Source: Ruminococcus flavefaciens
GTDB lineage: Bacteria > Bacillota > Clostridia > Oscillospirales > Ruminococcaceae
Assembly: GCF_900143025.1 (NCBI RefSeq)
Contig: NZ_FRCT01000015.1
Location: 1-64,000, forward strand
Direction: 5' to 3'
Length of the DNA: 64,000 bases
This document shows positions 49,784 to 59,998 of the stretch, one piece after another. Both the position numbers and the translations under genes were made by a program. Position 1 is the stretch's first letter. Each line of letters starts with the position of its first letter. Below the pieces are notes generated by a model. It saw only the letters and a program-made list of their open reading frames with translations, had not been told where the DNA came from and did no database searches.

Positions 49784-52700
49784 TTATTTAATGATACTGT
49801 TCTTTGCCCATGCCTGTGATGTTAGGTAAGCATATTCCGTTTCACAGTTTGCAAAGCAGGCAGTCTTAACGATCTCAGTGCTTTCGACAGTAAGCACAAC
49901 CGAGCCGTCATTTCTCGGCTCTTCATTACTTCCTTTCACCCTGTTTGAGCCTTTCCAGAAGTCATAATCAGTTATCGACCAGTCGGTTATCTCGGTTATC
50001 CTGTAAATACCTGTTTTCTTTGTGCATATATGCTGCGTTCCTGTGCGGATATCTGTGGGGAATGAATATGTACCTTCAGCGCTTAGATTATTTACTGTAA
50101 CCTTATGATTTGTTTGATTATAAACGAATCTTCCGTCAGTTGAATCAGCGATAGAGAAAGTTTCATTCACATAATCATTGCAGTTCAGCGTTACATAGAA
50201 TGTTTCCTGAAGCGAATTCATATCCGTATCTTCCAAATCAAATCTTTCGACCTTGAACATAAACATCTGCTCTGCATCGCCGTTCTCATGCATATACTTA
50301 TCCATGAAAATCGTTTTCTCAATATCGAAATAATACTCATTTTGAGGCGGTGCTGAACTTGAACGCTGATTAGGAACGCTGATAACATATGTTACATGAG
50401 AACCGTCAAGTGAATCCACTGTTTTTAATTCTCCGTAAGCGCCGGCATTTTCAACTTCTATTCCGTTCTCTGTGATAGAGAAGCGTATAATTCTGCTGCT
50501 TTCGTTCACTTCATATCCCTGCGGTGCCTGGACTTCTTCAAGGTAATATGTACCCTGAGCAAGTGTATTATCGATTTTAGGAATTATACCGGTTCCCACG
50601 GCGGAAATAAGGTTTGAATAACCAGGCAGCGGAGTAGATTCCTTCTCATAGCCGCTGACCGTCATAACCTCTCTGTAAAGATTGAAACGAGCTCCCGGAA
50701 GCGGAATATCAGTACCGCTCTTTACTTTTTTGATATCAAACGTATAAGTCTTGTTATAAATGTCGATTATTGCTGTAAGGACACCGCTTTTCGGTTCAAC
50801 ATCATATTCAGCCCAGTCCCTTCTCTCAGAGGCATCTTCATCAGGATGAACACTGTCATCATCAGTGTCATTTGGATTATCCCAATTATCAAGTCTGTAT
50901 TTTCCCGAACTGTCTTCTGTGATGCTGAAAGTGATCGGTCCGGTAATACCTATATGCTGCAGCGGTGCAACTGTCTGTTTCAGCAGATAGTTTCCCGTTT
51001 CAAAATTGTAAAGTACGGTGATATTGCCTGTCAGGTCGGATACGTACGTATTCATAAGCTTATAATATTTGTCACCGATCTTTATGCACGTCTTGTCCTG
51101 CGTTTCTGTACCCGAAACCTCCTTATAAAGCTGGAATGAACCGCCCTCAAGAGGTCTGTCGGCTGCACTTGTATTGTTCCATTCATGCAGATTTATTTCG
51201 ATACCGCCCTTTCTGGCGTTTCTGATGGTATCGATACGTGCATTTTCCTCACCTAAGTCATCGTTGGTCTTATACATGACACCATCTGTATATGACACGG
51301 TGTACTCCTGCGGCAACAAATCAGGTTCAACACTGACATCGAGACGTGTGCCCTTGATTATCGAATCATTATCTTCCGTTATTTCATACGCAAAATATTT
51401 GCTTGCCGCCTTTACAGTGTCCTCAGGCGTATCAAAATGAACTGTTATCTCCGTATTAGGATAAACCAGATCATAAGTCAGATTTTCGATAGGGCTATCC
51501 GCTGTTTCACTGTTAAATATTCCGATTTTAACTGTGCCCGTCTGTGAATTGGTCCATACCTTTTTCACATGGAGCGTAAATGAATCTTTTCTGTCTGCTA
51601 CGCCGATTTCAGTTTTCTTATCATTGGGATTATCGGATATCTTTTCCAGTCGGTGCAGAGAATCATAGCTTTTTACATAACCATTTTCATCTACAACGGG
51701 ATTTTCCAGTTCAACTTCATAGACACCGTAATTGGAAAGGTGTTTGCTCTGTGGCATACTATCAAAGAAATACTGAACTGTTGTATTAGGGGATTGCAGA
51801 CATCTCACTGTGTCGTTCAGCAGTGTATCGTCCAGATAAACAGCCGTATATATGTTGTCATGCGCTGTTGTGAAGTCTGCATCGCTCCATATCTTGTTAG
51901 CACGGACACCGAAGCCGCGGCAGTTGTTTACTGTCACAGAAGCGTCCATGCCTTTTTTTATCGTTCCGGCACTGTTTATTGCGGCAGTATGTTCCGTTCC
52001 GTCAATAAGGACCTTTTTATCAATATCATAAGAGCTGATAAGTGAGCCGTTCATGCTGTATGAAAGCTTTTTGTTCTTGTTAATATTGACTATGTGTACC
52101 TGATAATCAGTTTGAACAGTAGCGTCGTCATCAAAAGTGAACACTGCGTTGTCATCGGGGTAAACAAGCTCCATTATCTGATTCGGAATGAGATTGGCGG
52201 TTTCAGTATCATCATCGTATACTGCAAGTGTTATCTTGTCACCTGGGGACGCACTTTCTCCCCATATAGATTCATTTACAGTCAGTGTCTTATTATCAAG
52301 ATCAGCAGATGCAGAAATGTTTGAACCTTTTTTTACATTTACTTCATAAGCTTCATACTGATCCGCATTGGAAAGAGCTGATTTTGATTCCTTATAATTG
52401 AACTGGAATGTTGTAGTTGCATTGTGTTCCGCTGTTTCGCTGCACTCATTAACATATTTGTAAATCAGATTATTTGATTTATACAGCGCAACAAGCTTCT
52501 GTTCGTTTGGATTTTCCTCATCATTCCATTCAAGATTGACAAACAGTTTGAAAATACCGCCTTCGTCATTGATCGCATAACCTCTCTCACAGTAATAGTC
52601 GAGGAGCTTATATCCGACAGGTATCTCATAATCACGCTCTATTACCATAAACTTTGTTCCGACAAGCAGACCTGGTACGTGAACAGTGTAGCCCGTAGGA

Positions 52701-55700
52701 ATGTTGGAAATTGTGCCATAAGGCGATGTATGTGAGGTAAGCTTTACCCTGTCTTCCTCATCGAGCGATGAGACCTGAAAAGCGGTGATGCCATTAGGGT
52801 AAGCAGGGGAAGTATAACGTTCAAACTGCTGCTTTGCCGCATTCCATTTGCATACTTTATATTCGGGGTCAAGCACATTGTAGGCTCTCAGCGATGCAAG
52901 CTGAAGCTCCGAGCCAGTTCCGTTGGAAAGGTAAAGGCGATAATTGAATGTGGTCTTATCCTCCTTGGTCTCGTCAGCGGGATTGCTGAAGTGAAGCTCA
53001 TTGTTCTTGACTTTGACCTTGCTTGAATAAAGCTTCTTGGTGATATTCAGCGCCTGTATGCTGTTCGGTGTGATCTCATTTTTCAGAGTTATTGCAGGAA
53101 GCTTTCCAACCTCTACGTCATCCATTACAAGATCCTTGATATTTCCCGAAGCAATTACGTCTTCTTCATGGAATTCGACTCCATGTGTTTTTCCCTCATC
53201 ATCGGTATATTCCGATTCGGATTTTACATTATATATATCACGGTTTACCGCACACTCGATTATCTTATAATGCATAGCGTCATCGGGAAAGTTGATCTCG
53301 ATAGGTTTTCCGGGCATTACAAAGAATACATTTTCGTATGTTTTATTTACGTTCGGCGGTTTATACTCTGCTGCATATTTAACGCTCTGGGTTAAATTCT
53401 GATACGAAACGCTCGGAGTATTCTCCTCAGACTTATCCGTCAGATAATACCAGTTCTGATCTTCCTCATCGTTTTTCTGATATCTTATCTGTATCGGAAA
53501 TTGTACCGCATTGAGATCTGTCTGGTTGAGATCGCCTTCTTCGGTACTTGTAAACTTCTTTTCAAACTTAACACTTCCCGGTGTAACGGACGAGAGATTG
53601 AAACGCATATGGAGGTTAGAGGCACCTGCGCCACGCTCCATGTAGAATATCTTCATGTGATGTTCTGTGTAGTCCTTGAAGATCTTCTCATAATCGCCGT
53701 TTTTATCTTTGCCAAAGTATTTGTCAAGGTAGGCATTTAAAACATCCGTTGGCGGAGCAGCTCCGCCATTTTCTGCTTTATATCTGTTGGTGAAATTATT
53801 TTTAAATATATCAAGCAGCGTTGTTGTATTATATCTCTTTTCAGAATCTGAGGAATCTGATTTCTGAGTTTTTACTACACCTGTTTTGAAATTAACCTTA
53901 CCTTCAACAGCCGAATGAATACCGCCGAGGTCAAGCACAAGCTCATCGTCAACGTAAAGCCAGAAATCATCGTCTCCTGTGAATTCATAGATAACATCGT
54001 GTCCCCATGCGTCAAGACCGCTCGGCGTCTGAACAAATTTTGCTTCAAGCTGCATACCAAAATAGTAATCCGGATTTGTAATTTTGTGAAGCTTTTCATA
54101 TTTTCGAGGGTCATCATCAGACAACTGACCTGTTGTGATATTTATGTTATTGTCAGGCGAAGCGTTGAAACTGTACAGATTTACACCTGCATTTGTTCCG
54201 GTATCATATACTCCGGCGTTAATATTGTTATAGGGGAAAAACTGTCCGTGACGAAGCGTATTTTTAGAGCTTGAATCATGTGTGCCGAGTTCCCTATAAA
54301 CCGTAAAATCATATCCTGTTTCGGTATGTTCAACGCCGTCTTTATCCTTATATGTGCGTGTATATGGTTTCTTGCTGCCATTTTCTCCGCCTTTTAGCGT
54401 TGCATAGTTCTGACAACTGTCATATTCAAAATATCCGCTTGAATGATGAATGCTCTGTATGAAAAGATTATTTACGGTTTCCATCTTGCTTTCTTCAAAC
54501 AGTTCTGAAAATGACCTGTTGTTTATAGTTGCAATTGGATAACCTGTTTTGTCAGTATTTTCATTTTGGCTTTTCAAGTCTGATGATAACAGACCTGTTG
54601 TCGGTACAAATGCTTTACTGTTAGACCATTGCGGTGATGTAGTCACATTATGCAATAATAAATTCTGGTCGCTGTTGCTTTGAAAATTTATCATCTTCAT
54701 GCTAATGCCATAGTCGTTATTATCCAGAGTAGCAACGGTATGCAGTTCATCCGCAGTATCATCTTGAGTTTTATTGATAACGGCAAAATAGTAATCGTCT
54801 GCATATGCCATATCTTTTGCTTCAATTTCAGAGGTGTTTTTATTGCGAACAGCCGCATAGCTGTAGTTATCGTAATCCCACGAAAGAATTGTCGTATAGT
54901 ATTCGCCGTAATTCACAGCACCGGAACCTGTCACTTCATACAAGCGGTTCGGCAGAAGGAGACCAGGTTTTTTTACGCTTGTGATACTGCCGTCGAGCTG
55001 CGGATTCAGATAATATCCCGAGTATTGGTTCTGCAAGTCATAGTAACCTGTTTCCTTGCCGTTTTCGGTATATACGTTCAGTTTCCATAGCAGAGTGTTG
55101 ACAGAATCACCCATCCACATCAGCTTATCGCCGTATGCATAACAGCGTTTTAAAGTGCCGTTATAGTCGAGAGCATAGAAATCATATCTTTCCTTTGATT
55201 CATTCCAGATACGGGTATAGATGATGACTTCCTGTCCGTCGCAGGCTCTTTCTCCGTCAGATACGCTGATTCTGTCTGCTGTGTAGGTTATTCTCTGATC
55301 TGCGTTAAGTATTGTTTTCTTTACGAACCATAAGTCCGTACCCGAAGCATCAAGGGTAAAGGCATTATTCTTAAAGCTTATATATTTATTGTTCGCCGTA
55401 TCCAATAGCTGGATACGCTTTCTTGTATCACCGGTAGTCTGAGGTTCAACAGGTATGACCTTAAAAGCTGTTGCCTCATTTGCGTTATCTGTAAGAGAAA
55501 GTGAACTTCCGTCTGATTTGAGGTACTTGTTCGTGGCAGAGTCTTTCAGCTTGTACTTGTCAGCTTCTGTCCATTCAAACTTCCATTCGGAAATATCCAC
55601 ATTATCCGTAATGTAGAGAGTTTTTCTTGAATCTGAATTGTTTTCGACGCGGGTATCAACGCTGTACATCCTTGCAAAGAGGTTTTCTTCATCTGTCGCA

Positions 55701-56752
55701 AGACCATAGCCAATGGAGTTATTGTTGTTGTATGACATTAAGCCGTAGGTTTGATTGTTAAGTTGGTATGGGTCGTCGGGAAGAGTTACAGATGATTTGT
55801 ATATTGCTTTTATTCTGCTATTTGTTGCATTATTATTATCCGTATAAAATCTGATGCCACTACCGCTTCCTGAATGTTGAAGCCATAAATTTTCATCTTT
55901 TTTCTTTATTAAGAAAGTTGAATTGTTTGATTCTGATATTTCAAATGAGGTTGTAGGCACTGCACCTTCGGCGACAACCTCTAATTCTATCAAATTACCA
56001 CTCTTGTGTTTTATATACTTTTTTGATGAACCAACATTGGTGTAAATATAAGAATTACCGTTAATTTTTTCAAAATACCAAACTGATGCAGCGTTTAAGT
56101 CGGTAGTTTCTATAAAAGCATCGTTTTTGTTTATTGAGTTTGTTATGTATTTAGGTTCTTTATCGTAAGCAAGGTAAAAGGGTGTCGAAGCTGCAAATAA
56201 TTCATCTACAGTAGATGCATATTGAGCATTTATAGCATAGTTTTCCGGTCCATCTACAATCTCATAAACCGAAAATCCCGTAGCATAAAAGCTGATCTTG
56301 CCTTCTTCAACAGTAAAATCAATTATCTGCTCTCTTGTGCCGTCATCATGGATATGCCATAATTCGATATTTTCACTGTCTGTGATAACAGGGTCGTTTA
56401 TCTCAACAAGTATCGGATTTTCTCCACCTGGCTGATACTCATTTTCGCCGTCAGTGATAGTAATATCATAAGCGGCAATACCGTCATGTTCATCCGATAC
56501 ATCAACTGCCTCAGCCTCTGCACCCTCAGGCATCATTCCGTCAAGGGTTATGATCTGTTCTGCCTCTTTGCCGTTAGGATACAGTTCAATGCTCTGATAA
56601 GAGAGGTCTGTATCACTGATATCTGTTGTTGATGCAGCAGCCTGCGAAAGCGTCGTTTCATCCGCAAAAGTAAAAACAGGGGATATATTTGATGCTGTCA
56701 GAACAGCTGCAGAAATAAAGCTCACAATCCTTTTTGTGATTTTTTTTAGCAT
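49784..56752 (-). CDS. Giant fibro-slime / Cna-B / SpaA-domain adhesin
   Basis: 2322 residues, intact. Signal peptide to about residue 31 ('VLTASNISPVFTFADE'). Residues about 180-650 contain repeated lectin-like blocks ('KYKLKDSATNKYLKSDGSSLSLTDNANEATAFKVI'). Around 780-1060 is a fibro-slime/PA14-like domain: 'YYFGMQLEAKFVQTP', 'FTGDDDFWLYVDDELVLDLGG', 'KIFYMERGAGASNLHMRFNL'. From about 1080 to 1950 come Cna-B-type beta-sandwiches ('FTLHVKKVWTNSQTGTVKIG'), then two or three SpaA prealbumin-like domains ('RPLEGGSFQLYKEVSG', 'LPGARFNLYREV', 'GTYYLEEVQAPQGYEV'), which usually carry internal isopeptide bonds. The C-terminus lacks a sorting signal and membrane helix, so attachment must be by another route. 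Confidence 0.88.
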   Translation of the reverse strand: MLKKITKRIVSFISAAVLTASNISPVFTFADETTLSQAAASTTDISDTDLSYQSIELYPNGKEAEQIITLDGMMPEGAEAEAVDVSDEHDGIAAYDITITDGENEYQPGGENPILVEINDPVITDSENIELWHIHDDGTREQIIDFTVEEGKISFYATGFSVYEIVDGPENYAINAQYASTVDELFAASTPFYLAYDKEPKYITNSINKNDAFIETTDLNAASVWYFEKINGNSYIYTNVGSSKKYIKHKSGNLIELEVVAEGAVPTTSFEISESNNSTFLIKKKDENLWLQHSGSGSGIRFYTDNNNATNSRIKAIYKSSVTLPDDPYQLNNQTYGLMSYNNNNSIGYGLATDEENLFARMYSVDTRVENNSDSRKTLYITDNVDISEWKFEWTEADKYKLKDSATNKYLKSDGSSLSLTDNANEATAFKVIPVEPQTTGDTRKRIQLLDTANNKYISFKNNAFTLDASGTDLWFVKKTILNADQRITYTADRISVSDGERACDGQEVIIYTRIWNESKERYDFYALDYNGTLKRCYAYGDKLMWMGDSVNTLLWKLNVYTENGKETGYYDLQNQYSGYYLNPQLDGSITSVKKPGLLLPNRLYEVTGSGAVNYGEYYTTILSWDYDNYSYAAVRNKNTSEIEAKDMAYADDYYFAVINKTQDDTADELHTVATLDNNDYGISMKMINFQSNSDQNLLLHNVTTSPQWSNSKAFVPTTGLLSSDLKSQNENTDKTGYPIATINNRSFSELFEESKMETVNNLFIQSIHHSSGYFEYDSCQNYATLKGGENGSKKPYTRTYKDKDGVEHTETGYDFTVYRELGTHDSSSKNTLRHGQFFPYNNINAGVYDTGTNAGVNLYSFNASPDNNINITTGQLSDDDPRKYEKLHKITNPDYYFGMQLEAKFVQTPSGLDAWGHDVIYEFTGDDDFWLYVDDELVLDLGGIHSAVEGKVNFKTGVVKTQKSDSSDSEKRYNTTTLLDIFKNNFTNRYKAENGGAAPPTDVLNAYLDKYFGKDKNGDYEKIFKDYTEHHMKIFYMERGAGASNLHMRFNLSSVTPGSVKFEKKFTSTEEGDLNQTDLNAVQFPIQIRYQKNDEEDQNWYYLTDKSEENTPSVSYQNLTQSVKYAAEYKPPNVNKTYENVFFVMPGKPIEINFPDDAMHYKIIECAVNRDIYNVKSESEYTDDEGKTHGVEFHEEDVIASGNIKDLVMDDVEVGKLPAITLKNEITPNSIQALNITKKLYSSKVKVKNNELHFSNPADETKEDKTTFNYRLYLSNGTGSELQLASLRAYNVLDPEYKVCKWNAAKQQFERYTSPAYPNGITAFQVSSLDEEDRVKLTSHTSPYGTISNIPTGYTVHVPGLLVGTKFMVIERDYEIPVGYKLLDYYCERGYAINDEGGIFKLFVNLEWNDEENPNEQKLVALYKSNNLIYKYVNECSETAEHNATTTFQFNYKESKSALSNADQYEAYEVNVKKGSNISASADLDNKTLTVNESIWGESASPGDKITLAVYDDDTETANLIPNQIMELVYPDDNAVFTFDDDATVQTDYQVHIVNINKNKKLSYSMNGSLISSYDIDKKVLIDGTEHTAAINSAGTIKKGMDASVTVNNCRGFGVRANKIWSDADFTTAHDNIYTAVYLDDTLLNDTVRCLQSPNTTVQYFFDSMPQSKHLSNYGVYEVELENPVVDENGYVKSYDSLHRLEKISDNPNDKKTEIGVADRKDSFTLHVKKVWTNSQTGTVKIGIFNSETADSPIENLTYDLVYPNTEITVHFDTPEDTVKAASKYFAYEITEDNDSIIKGTRLDVSVEPDLLPQEYTVSYTDGVMYKTNDDLGEENARIDTIRNARKGGIEINLHEWNNTSAADRPLEGGSFQLYKEVSGTETQDKTCIKIGDKYYKLMNTYVSDLTGNITVLYNFETGNYLLKQTVAPLQHIGITGPITFSITEDSSGKYRLDNWDNPNDTDDDSVHPDEDASERRDWAEYDVEPKSGVLTAIIDIYNKTYTFDIKKVKSGTDIPLPGARFNLYREVMTVSGYEKESTPLPGYSNLISAVGTGIIPKIDNTLAQGTYYLEEVQAPQGYEVNESSRIIRFSITENGIEVENAGAYGELKTVDSLDGSHVTYVISVPNQRSSSAPPQNEYYFDIEKTIFMDKYMHENGDAEQMFMFKVERFDLEDTDMNSLQETFYVTLNCNDYVNETFSIADSTDGRFVYNQTNHKVTVNNLSAEGTYSFPTDIRTGTQHICTKKTGIYRITEITDWSITDYDFWKGSNRVKGSNEEPRNDGSVVLTVESTEIVKTACFANCETEYAYLTSQAWAKNSIIK

Positions 56753-56786
56753 CTTGCTTTCAGCCCTTTCGTAAGACTTCTTCCAA

Positions 56787-57590
56787 CTATTGATTAAAGT
56801 TGTTCTTCTGCACAGAAATAGCAGCAGATTCCGCCGGATTTACTGTAACCGCCTGTGCTTCAATGGAGATGTTATAGCTCTGATCGAACACTCCGAGGTA
56901 GTCCTTTTTTAAAACAGGGATCTCCAGCTGATGAAACAATTCCGCTGTTTCTTCCTGCGGTTTGACAACTCGCATTTCAGAGCTTTCACCGGTCTTTGTT
57001 CTATTTATGTAGTAAAAATAGAAGACCTGTTCTGTTGTGCCGTCGTTCAGTGTACGAATTCCCATATTTTCCATATAGTAATCATCATTGTTGCAGTCGC
57101 TTTTTAAACTTCGGTTTTCGATATCAACGCTATTAGGTTCCCAACTGAAAAGAGGGGATGTTGTATTGCCGTTTTTCATTTTTATAACATTGAGAATTGA
57201 ATTGATCCTTCTGGTATTGTTATTAAAATCCGATTCATACTCGGGATATCTGCCGCTTCCGTCAAACCTGCCTAATGTCAGTGTCATTTTCAGACGGATA
57301 TACAGATTATTCTGACCTTCATTCCTTGCATACGGATTTTTCGGTATCGTCATTCCTGGTTCAGAAGCCTTGGCTTTATTCTGACCGACATCGTCCCATT
57401 CAGGCTCTAAAAGTCTTACTGCCGCATTCTGCGCTATATACTTATTTGTAACTGCGTCTTCACTGTGAAAATATGAAAAGATACCTGCTAAAAGCAGAAC
57501 ATACACAATAAAAAAAAGTGCAGCCGCAGTAAGCATCTGCCGCTTATTGCCGTGAAACAACCGATTCACTTTCTGAATGATTCGCTCCAC
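56787..57590 (-). CDS. Membrane-anchored minor fibre subunit, TasA-like
   Basis: 267 residues from a GTG at 57590 that has AAAGGTGG 6-7 nt upstream; an ATG at 57608 in the same frame would overlap the preceding gene by 4 bp but has a badly spaced ribosome site. A hydrophobic segment (about residues 20-42) is followed by 'SEDAVTNKYIAQNAAVRLLEPEWDDVG', similar in plan to the 'SKDEVTNRLSASAAYNVSIAEDF' start of the TasA-like protein in this locus. The rest is beta-rich. Likely processed by the signal peptidase encoded just before it, and followed after 34 bp by the giant adhesin gene. Confidence 0.65.
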   Translation of the reverse strand: MERIIQKVNRLFHGNKRQMLTAAALFFIVYVLLLAGIFSYFHSEDAVTNKYIAQNAAVRLLEPEWDDVGQNKAKASEPGMTIPKNPYARNEGQNNLYIRLKMTLTLGRFDGSGRYPEYESDFNNNTRRINSILNVIKMKNGNTTSPLFSWEPNSVDIENRSLKSDCNNDDYYMENMGIRTLNDGTTEQVFYFYYINRTKTGESSEMRVVKPQEETAELFHQLEIPVLKKDYLGVFDQSYNISIEAQAVTVNPAESAAISVQKNNFNQ

Positions 57591-57604
57591 AGATATTCCA
57601 CCTT

Positions 57605-58102
57605 TCATTCCTCTTTTTTCTTATAAAATATACCTGATATTATAAGCAGAACTGCAATTATTCCAAGCATAAATAATCCCTTGAAGGTATGCAGAGAACC
57701 GAATATCCTGCCGATATACGGTATTGCAAATACAGTTTTGCCTATATAGTTTTCTTTTGTAACAAGATCAGGGTCTTCGGTAATATTTGAATCACCTTTG
57801 GTAATTATCCCGTTATCCGTTATTTTCTCTGCCCTGTGTGTTACGAGCATATCATTGCTTACACGAAAAGATATCACATCTCCGGCTTTTATATCTTCAT
57901 ACTTGCTGTAAGTGTTTACAAAGCACACACTTCCAACGGGAAGAAGTTCGCGCATTGAACCTGATTTGACGTGATAAAGCCGTATACCGCATAAATATAC
58001 TATTGCTAAAATAATACCGACAGTGATGATCACTGTTGATATGATTTCATAGAGTGTATTGAATATTTTTCTGATCTTCGTCATAATTATAACAAAACGC
58101 AC
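57605..58102 (-). CDS. SipW-type signal peptidase I (second copy)
   Basis: 165 residues, GTG start with GGGGGG 5 nt upstream. An N-terminal helix (about 20-40) is followed by 'HVKSGSMRELLPVGSVCFVN' (catalytic Ser) and 'GDVISFRVSNDMLVTHRAEKI' in which His replaces the usual Lys, the mark of the ER/archaeal/SipW class. 'IITKGDSNITEDPDLV' and a second helix (about 140-158) complete the family pattern. Probably dedicated to the subunit encoded immediately after it. Confidence 0.88.
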   Translation of the reverse strand: MRFVIIMTKIRKIFNTLYEIISTVIITVGIILAIVYLCGIRLYHVKSGSMRELLPVGSVCFVNTYSKYEDIKAGDVISFRVSNDMLVTHRAEKITDNGIITKGDSNITEDPDLVTKENYIGKTVFAIPYIGRIFGSLHTFKGLFMLGIIAVLLIISGIFYKKKEE

Positions 58103-58136
58103 CCAATTCCCCCCTAAGAATCAAGTGCGGATATAT

Positions 58137-58165
58137 GCAGAAAAGCGCATACTATGCGGTTCTGC
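58137..58165 (-). promoter_or_regulatory. Hairpin in the leader of the second fibre gene group
   Basis: GCAGAA...GCATA/TATGC...TTCTGC pairs into a stem-loop about 35 nt before the SipW-2 start. No T-run, so not a terminator; it may stabilise or process the message. Confidence 0.35.
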
Positions 58166-58214
58166 CATTATTCTTCATATTTATATCTAATACAGAAAAT
58201 CTGTAATTATTCAA

Positions 58215-58248
58215 TAAAAAGCAGGCTGTCATGGGGGATCATTCCTGC
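58215..58248 (-). terminator. Possible terminator after the sortase gene
   Basis: On the minus strand GCAGG (58248-58244) pairs with CCTGC (58225-58221) with some inner pairs, followed by TTTTTAT. Short stem, so partial termination between the two fibre gene groups is the likely reading. Confidence 0.45.
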
Positions 58249-59042
58249 TGTTCAATTGTAGGTCCTATAAGTCCGACCAGTACGCCTCTTGCATCTTTGT
58301 ACTCATACGTACAAGTCGACAGCAGAAGCAGTCTGTCGGTATCTTTAATGTCATCTTTATTCTTTGTTGCATAATCTGCTGCTGCAAACAGGTCATCAAG
58401 GTATTCCTCATGCTCCGATGTATCTGCAACCTGATAGATCATTGAATCATAGGGAACATTCAGATATGCGAAAAATGAGACTGTATGCACACCGTCATGA
58501 AGTGTAAGCTGTCCGACGGGATTTGACGCCATAAATTCGCTGTCCTTGAACAGTGCGATATCTGCAAACATTCTCTGCTGTGTCATATGATGAGCATAAA
58601 CTATTGAGTTGAATCCGCTGAAATCAGATGCACAGCGATAGTCCAGAAAAGGGCAGCCAAGCTCATAGTTGTATTTCATATCAAATCCATTGTGCAGGTA
58701 GAAGTCGTTATCTTCTGCCTGGGCTATAGGGAAATCTATATGTGTATCGGGTATGGTTATCCAGCCCACAACACTGCTGTTTATCATTGCCGCATCTGCA
58801 AGCGGAGTAGTCTTTATCGTCTCCGCAGCCGTTATTACAGTTGTTTCAGCAGAAGAAACAGCGGTACTTGATACGGGTATGGTAACAGCAGGCTTTATCT
58901 GTGAGAAAAGCTGGTTCTGCTCAGTATCTGCCGAAGATATCTGCCTTTCAGGTCTGACGACTTCGTCATAATACCGCCATACGCAATAAGCACCTGCACA
59001 AACAAGAACTGTAAGCAGCGCATATAAAATACGGGTTTTCAT
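58239..59042 (-). CDS. Class B sortase
   Basis: 267 residues. An N-terminal anchor (about 5-20) and Thr/Ala linker precede the catalytic domain: 'VVGWITIPDTHIDFPIAQAEDNDFYLHNGFD' (about 90-120), the His in 'NSIVYAHHMTQQRMF' (about 148), Cys in 'LLLLSTCTYEY' (residue 244) and the Arg in 'KDARGVLVGLI'. The extra helix and 'DYRCASDFSG' insert are typical of class B. It should link a surface protein with a matching sorting motif to the cell wall or another subunit. The gene overlaps by 4 bp the gene for a TPFTG-bearing protein, its likely substrate. Confidence 0.92.
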   Translation of the reverse strand: MKTRILYALLTVLVCAGAYCVWRYYDEVVRPERQISSADTEQNQLFSQIKPAVTIPVSSTAVSSAETTVITAAETIKTTPLADAAMINSSVVGWITIPDTHIDFPIAQAEDNDFYLHNGFDMKYNYELGCPFLDYRCASDFSGFNSIVYAHHMTQQRMFADIALFKDSEFMASNPVGQLTLHDGVHTVSFFAYLNVPYDSMIYQVADTSEHEEYLDDLFAAADYATKNKDDIKDTDRLLLLSTCTYEYKDARGVLVGLIGPTIEQQE

Positions 59043-59950
59043 TTCTTTTCACGTTTTTTTCTATCCTTGTGTATAAGCACAAGCAGAAATACTATCATTG
59101 CCGATATAACGCCTATGGATATCAGCCATATCTTGCCTTCCTTTGCAAGATATCCCGTGAACGGAGTATTGAAAATGCTTTTGGACACCGTTGTTGTTAC
59201 CGTTTGCGAGCTTTCGTCCGTTGAAAGGGAAGACCCACCTGCTGTTGTGGAAACCGCTGTTGTTGTGGTAGTAATGTCGCTTGCATTAACAGTTGTAGAA
59301 GCGGGAGCTGTTGTTACTTCGTAACCGCTTATAGGTATAACAGATGCGAAAAATATCCACTTGAACTCTATTTCACCCTCTGCATATCCTGAACTGTTCG
59401 GACCTGTAAGAACGTGTGTGCCGTTGGCATCAACAAGCTTGTGTCCGTTATCCACATTCTGAATAACATCAATATCGTTCCATACGACTTCTGCGCGCAG
59501 CACATGGCTGTCTCCGGGGTTATATCTGCCTGTGTCGTAGTACGTCTGACTGAGGTCGATATTTCCTTTGCCGTTTACATCGCCCTTGTAGAATTCTTTG
59601 TTGTCAAGGTAAAAAGTACACTGACAGCCTTTTTCAAGGTCAATCTCGCCGTTTTTGAAAAGCGGCTCAACGTAGAAATATATGTTGTATGCCTCGTCGT
59701 CACGGAGATTCATAAGCTGGACCTCTTTTGAATAGGTCTCGCCGTATTTCATATTCTCCACATGGAAGAAATATTCTCCTGTAGCGGAGTTGACGGATCT
59801 GCCCTCAGAATCGAGAGCCGCCAGCCTCTCCGGAAGTCCTTTTACCGCGCCCTCGGGTAAAACAACCTCCGCAAAAGCTGTCATAATATTGACATGATTA
59901 AGAAGAAGGAGGCTGCTTACCAAAGAAGCAAATAATTTCTTTGCTCTCAT
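59039..59950 (-). CDS. Sortase-anchored surface protein with TPFTG sorting signal
   Basis: 303 residues. Signal peptide to about residue 27, a beta-rich domain (about 30-205), a Thr/Ser spacer (about 210-255), then 'NTPFTG' at 261-266, a hydrophobic helix and the basic tail 'HKDRKKREKK'. This is a complete cell-wall sorting signal with a TPxTG motif, close to the (S/P)PxTG form used by clostridial class B sortase. The ectodomain has 'EYFFHVENMKYGETYSKEVQLMNL', suggesting a basal or wall-anchor subunit. It is the only protein of the locus with a sorting signal. Confidence 0.85.
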   Translation of the reverse strand: MRAKKLFASLVSSLLLLNHVNIMTAFAEVVLPEGAVKGLPERLAALDSEGRSVNSATGEYFFHVENMKYGETYSKEVQLMNLRDDEAYNIYFYVEPLFKNGEIDLEKGCQCTFYLDNKEFYKGDVNGKGNIDLSQTYYDTGRYNPGDSHVLRAEVVWNDIDVIQNVDNGHKLVDANGTHVLTGPNSSGYAEGEIEFKWIFFASVIPISGYEVTTAPASTTVNASDITTTTTAVSTTAGGSSLSTDESSQTVTTTVSKSIFNTPFTGYLAKEGKIWLISIGVISAMIVFLLVLIHKDRKKREKK

Positions 59951-59998
59951 TTAGCCAGCCTCCCTCCTTTAAGATATTTGAGATTATGTTACAAATGA

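Noticed and set aside
49784..49900. Sorting signal at the C-terminus of the giant adhesin
   Set aside because: No LPxTG-like motif, hydrophobic helix or basic tail in the last 100 residues.
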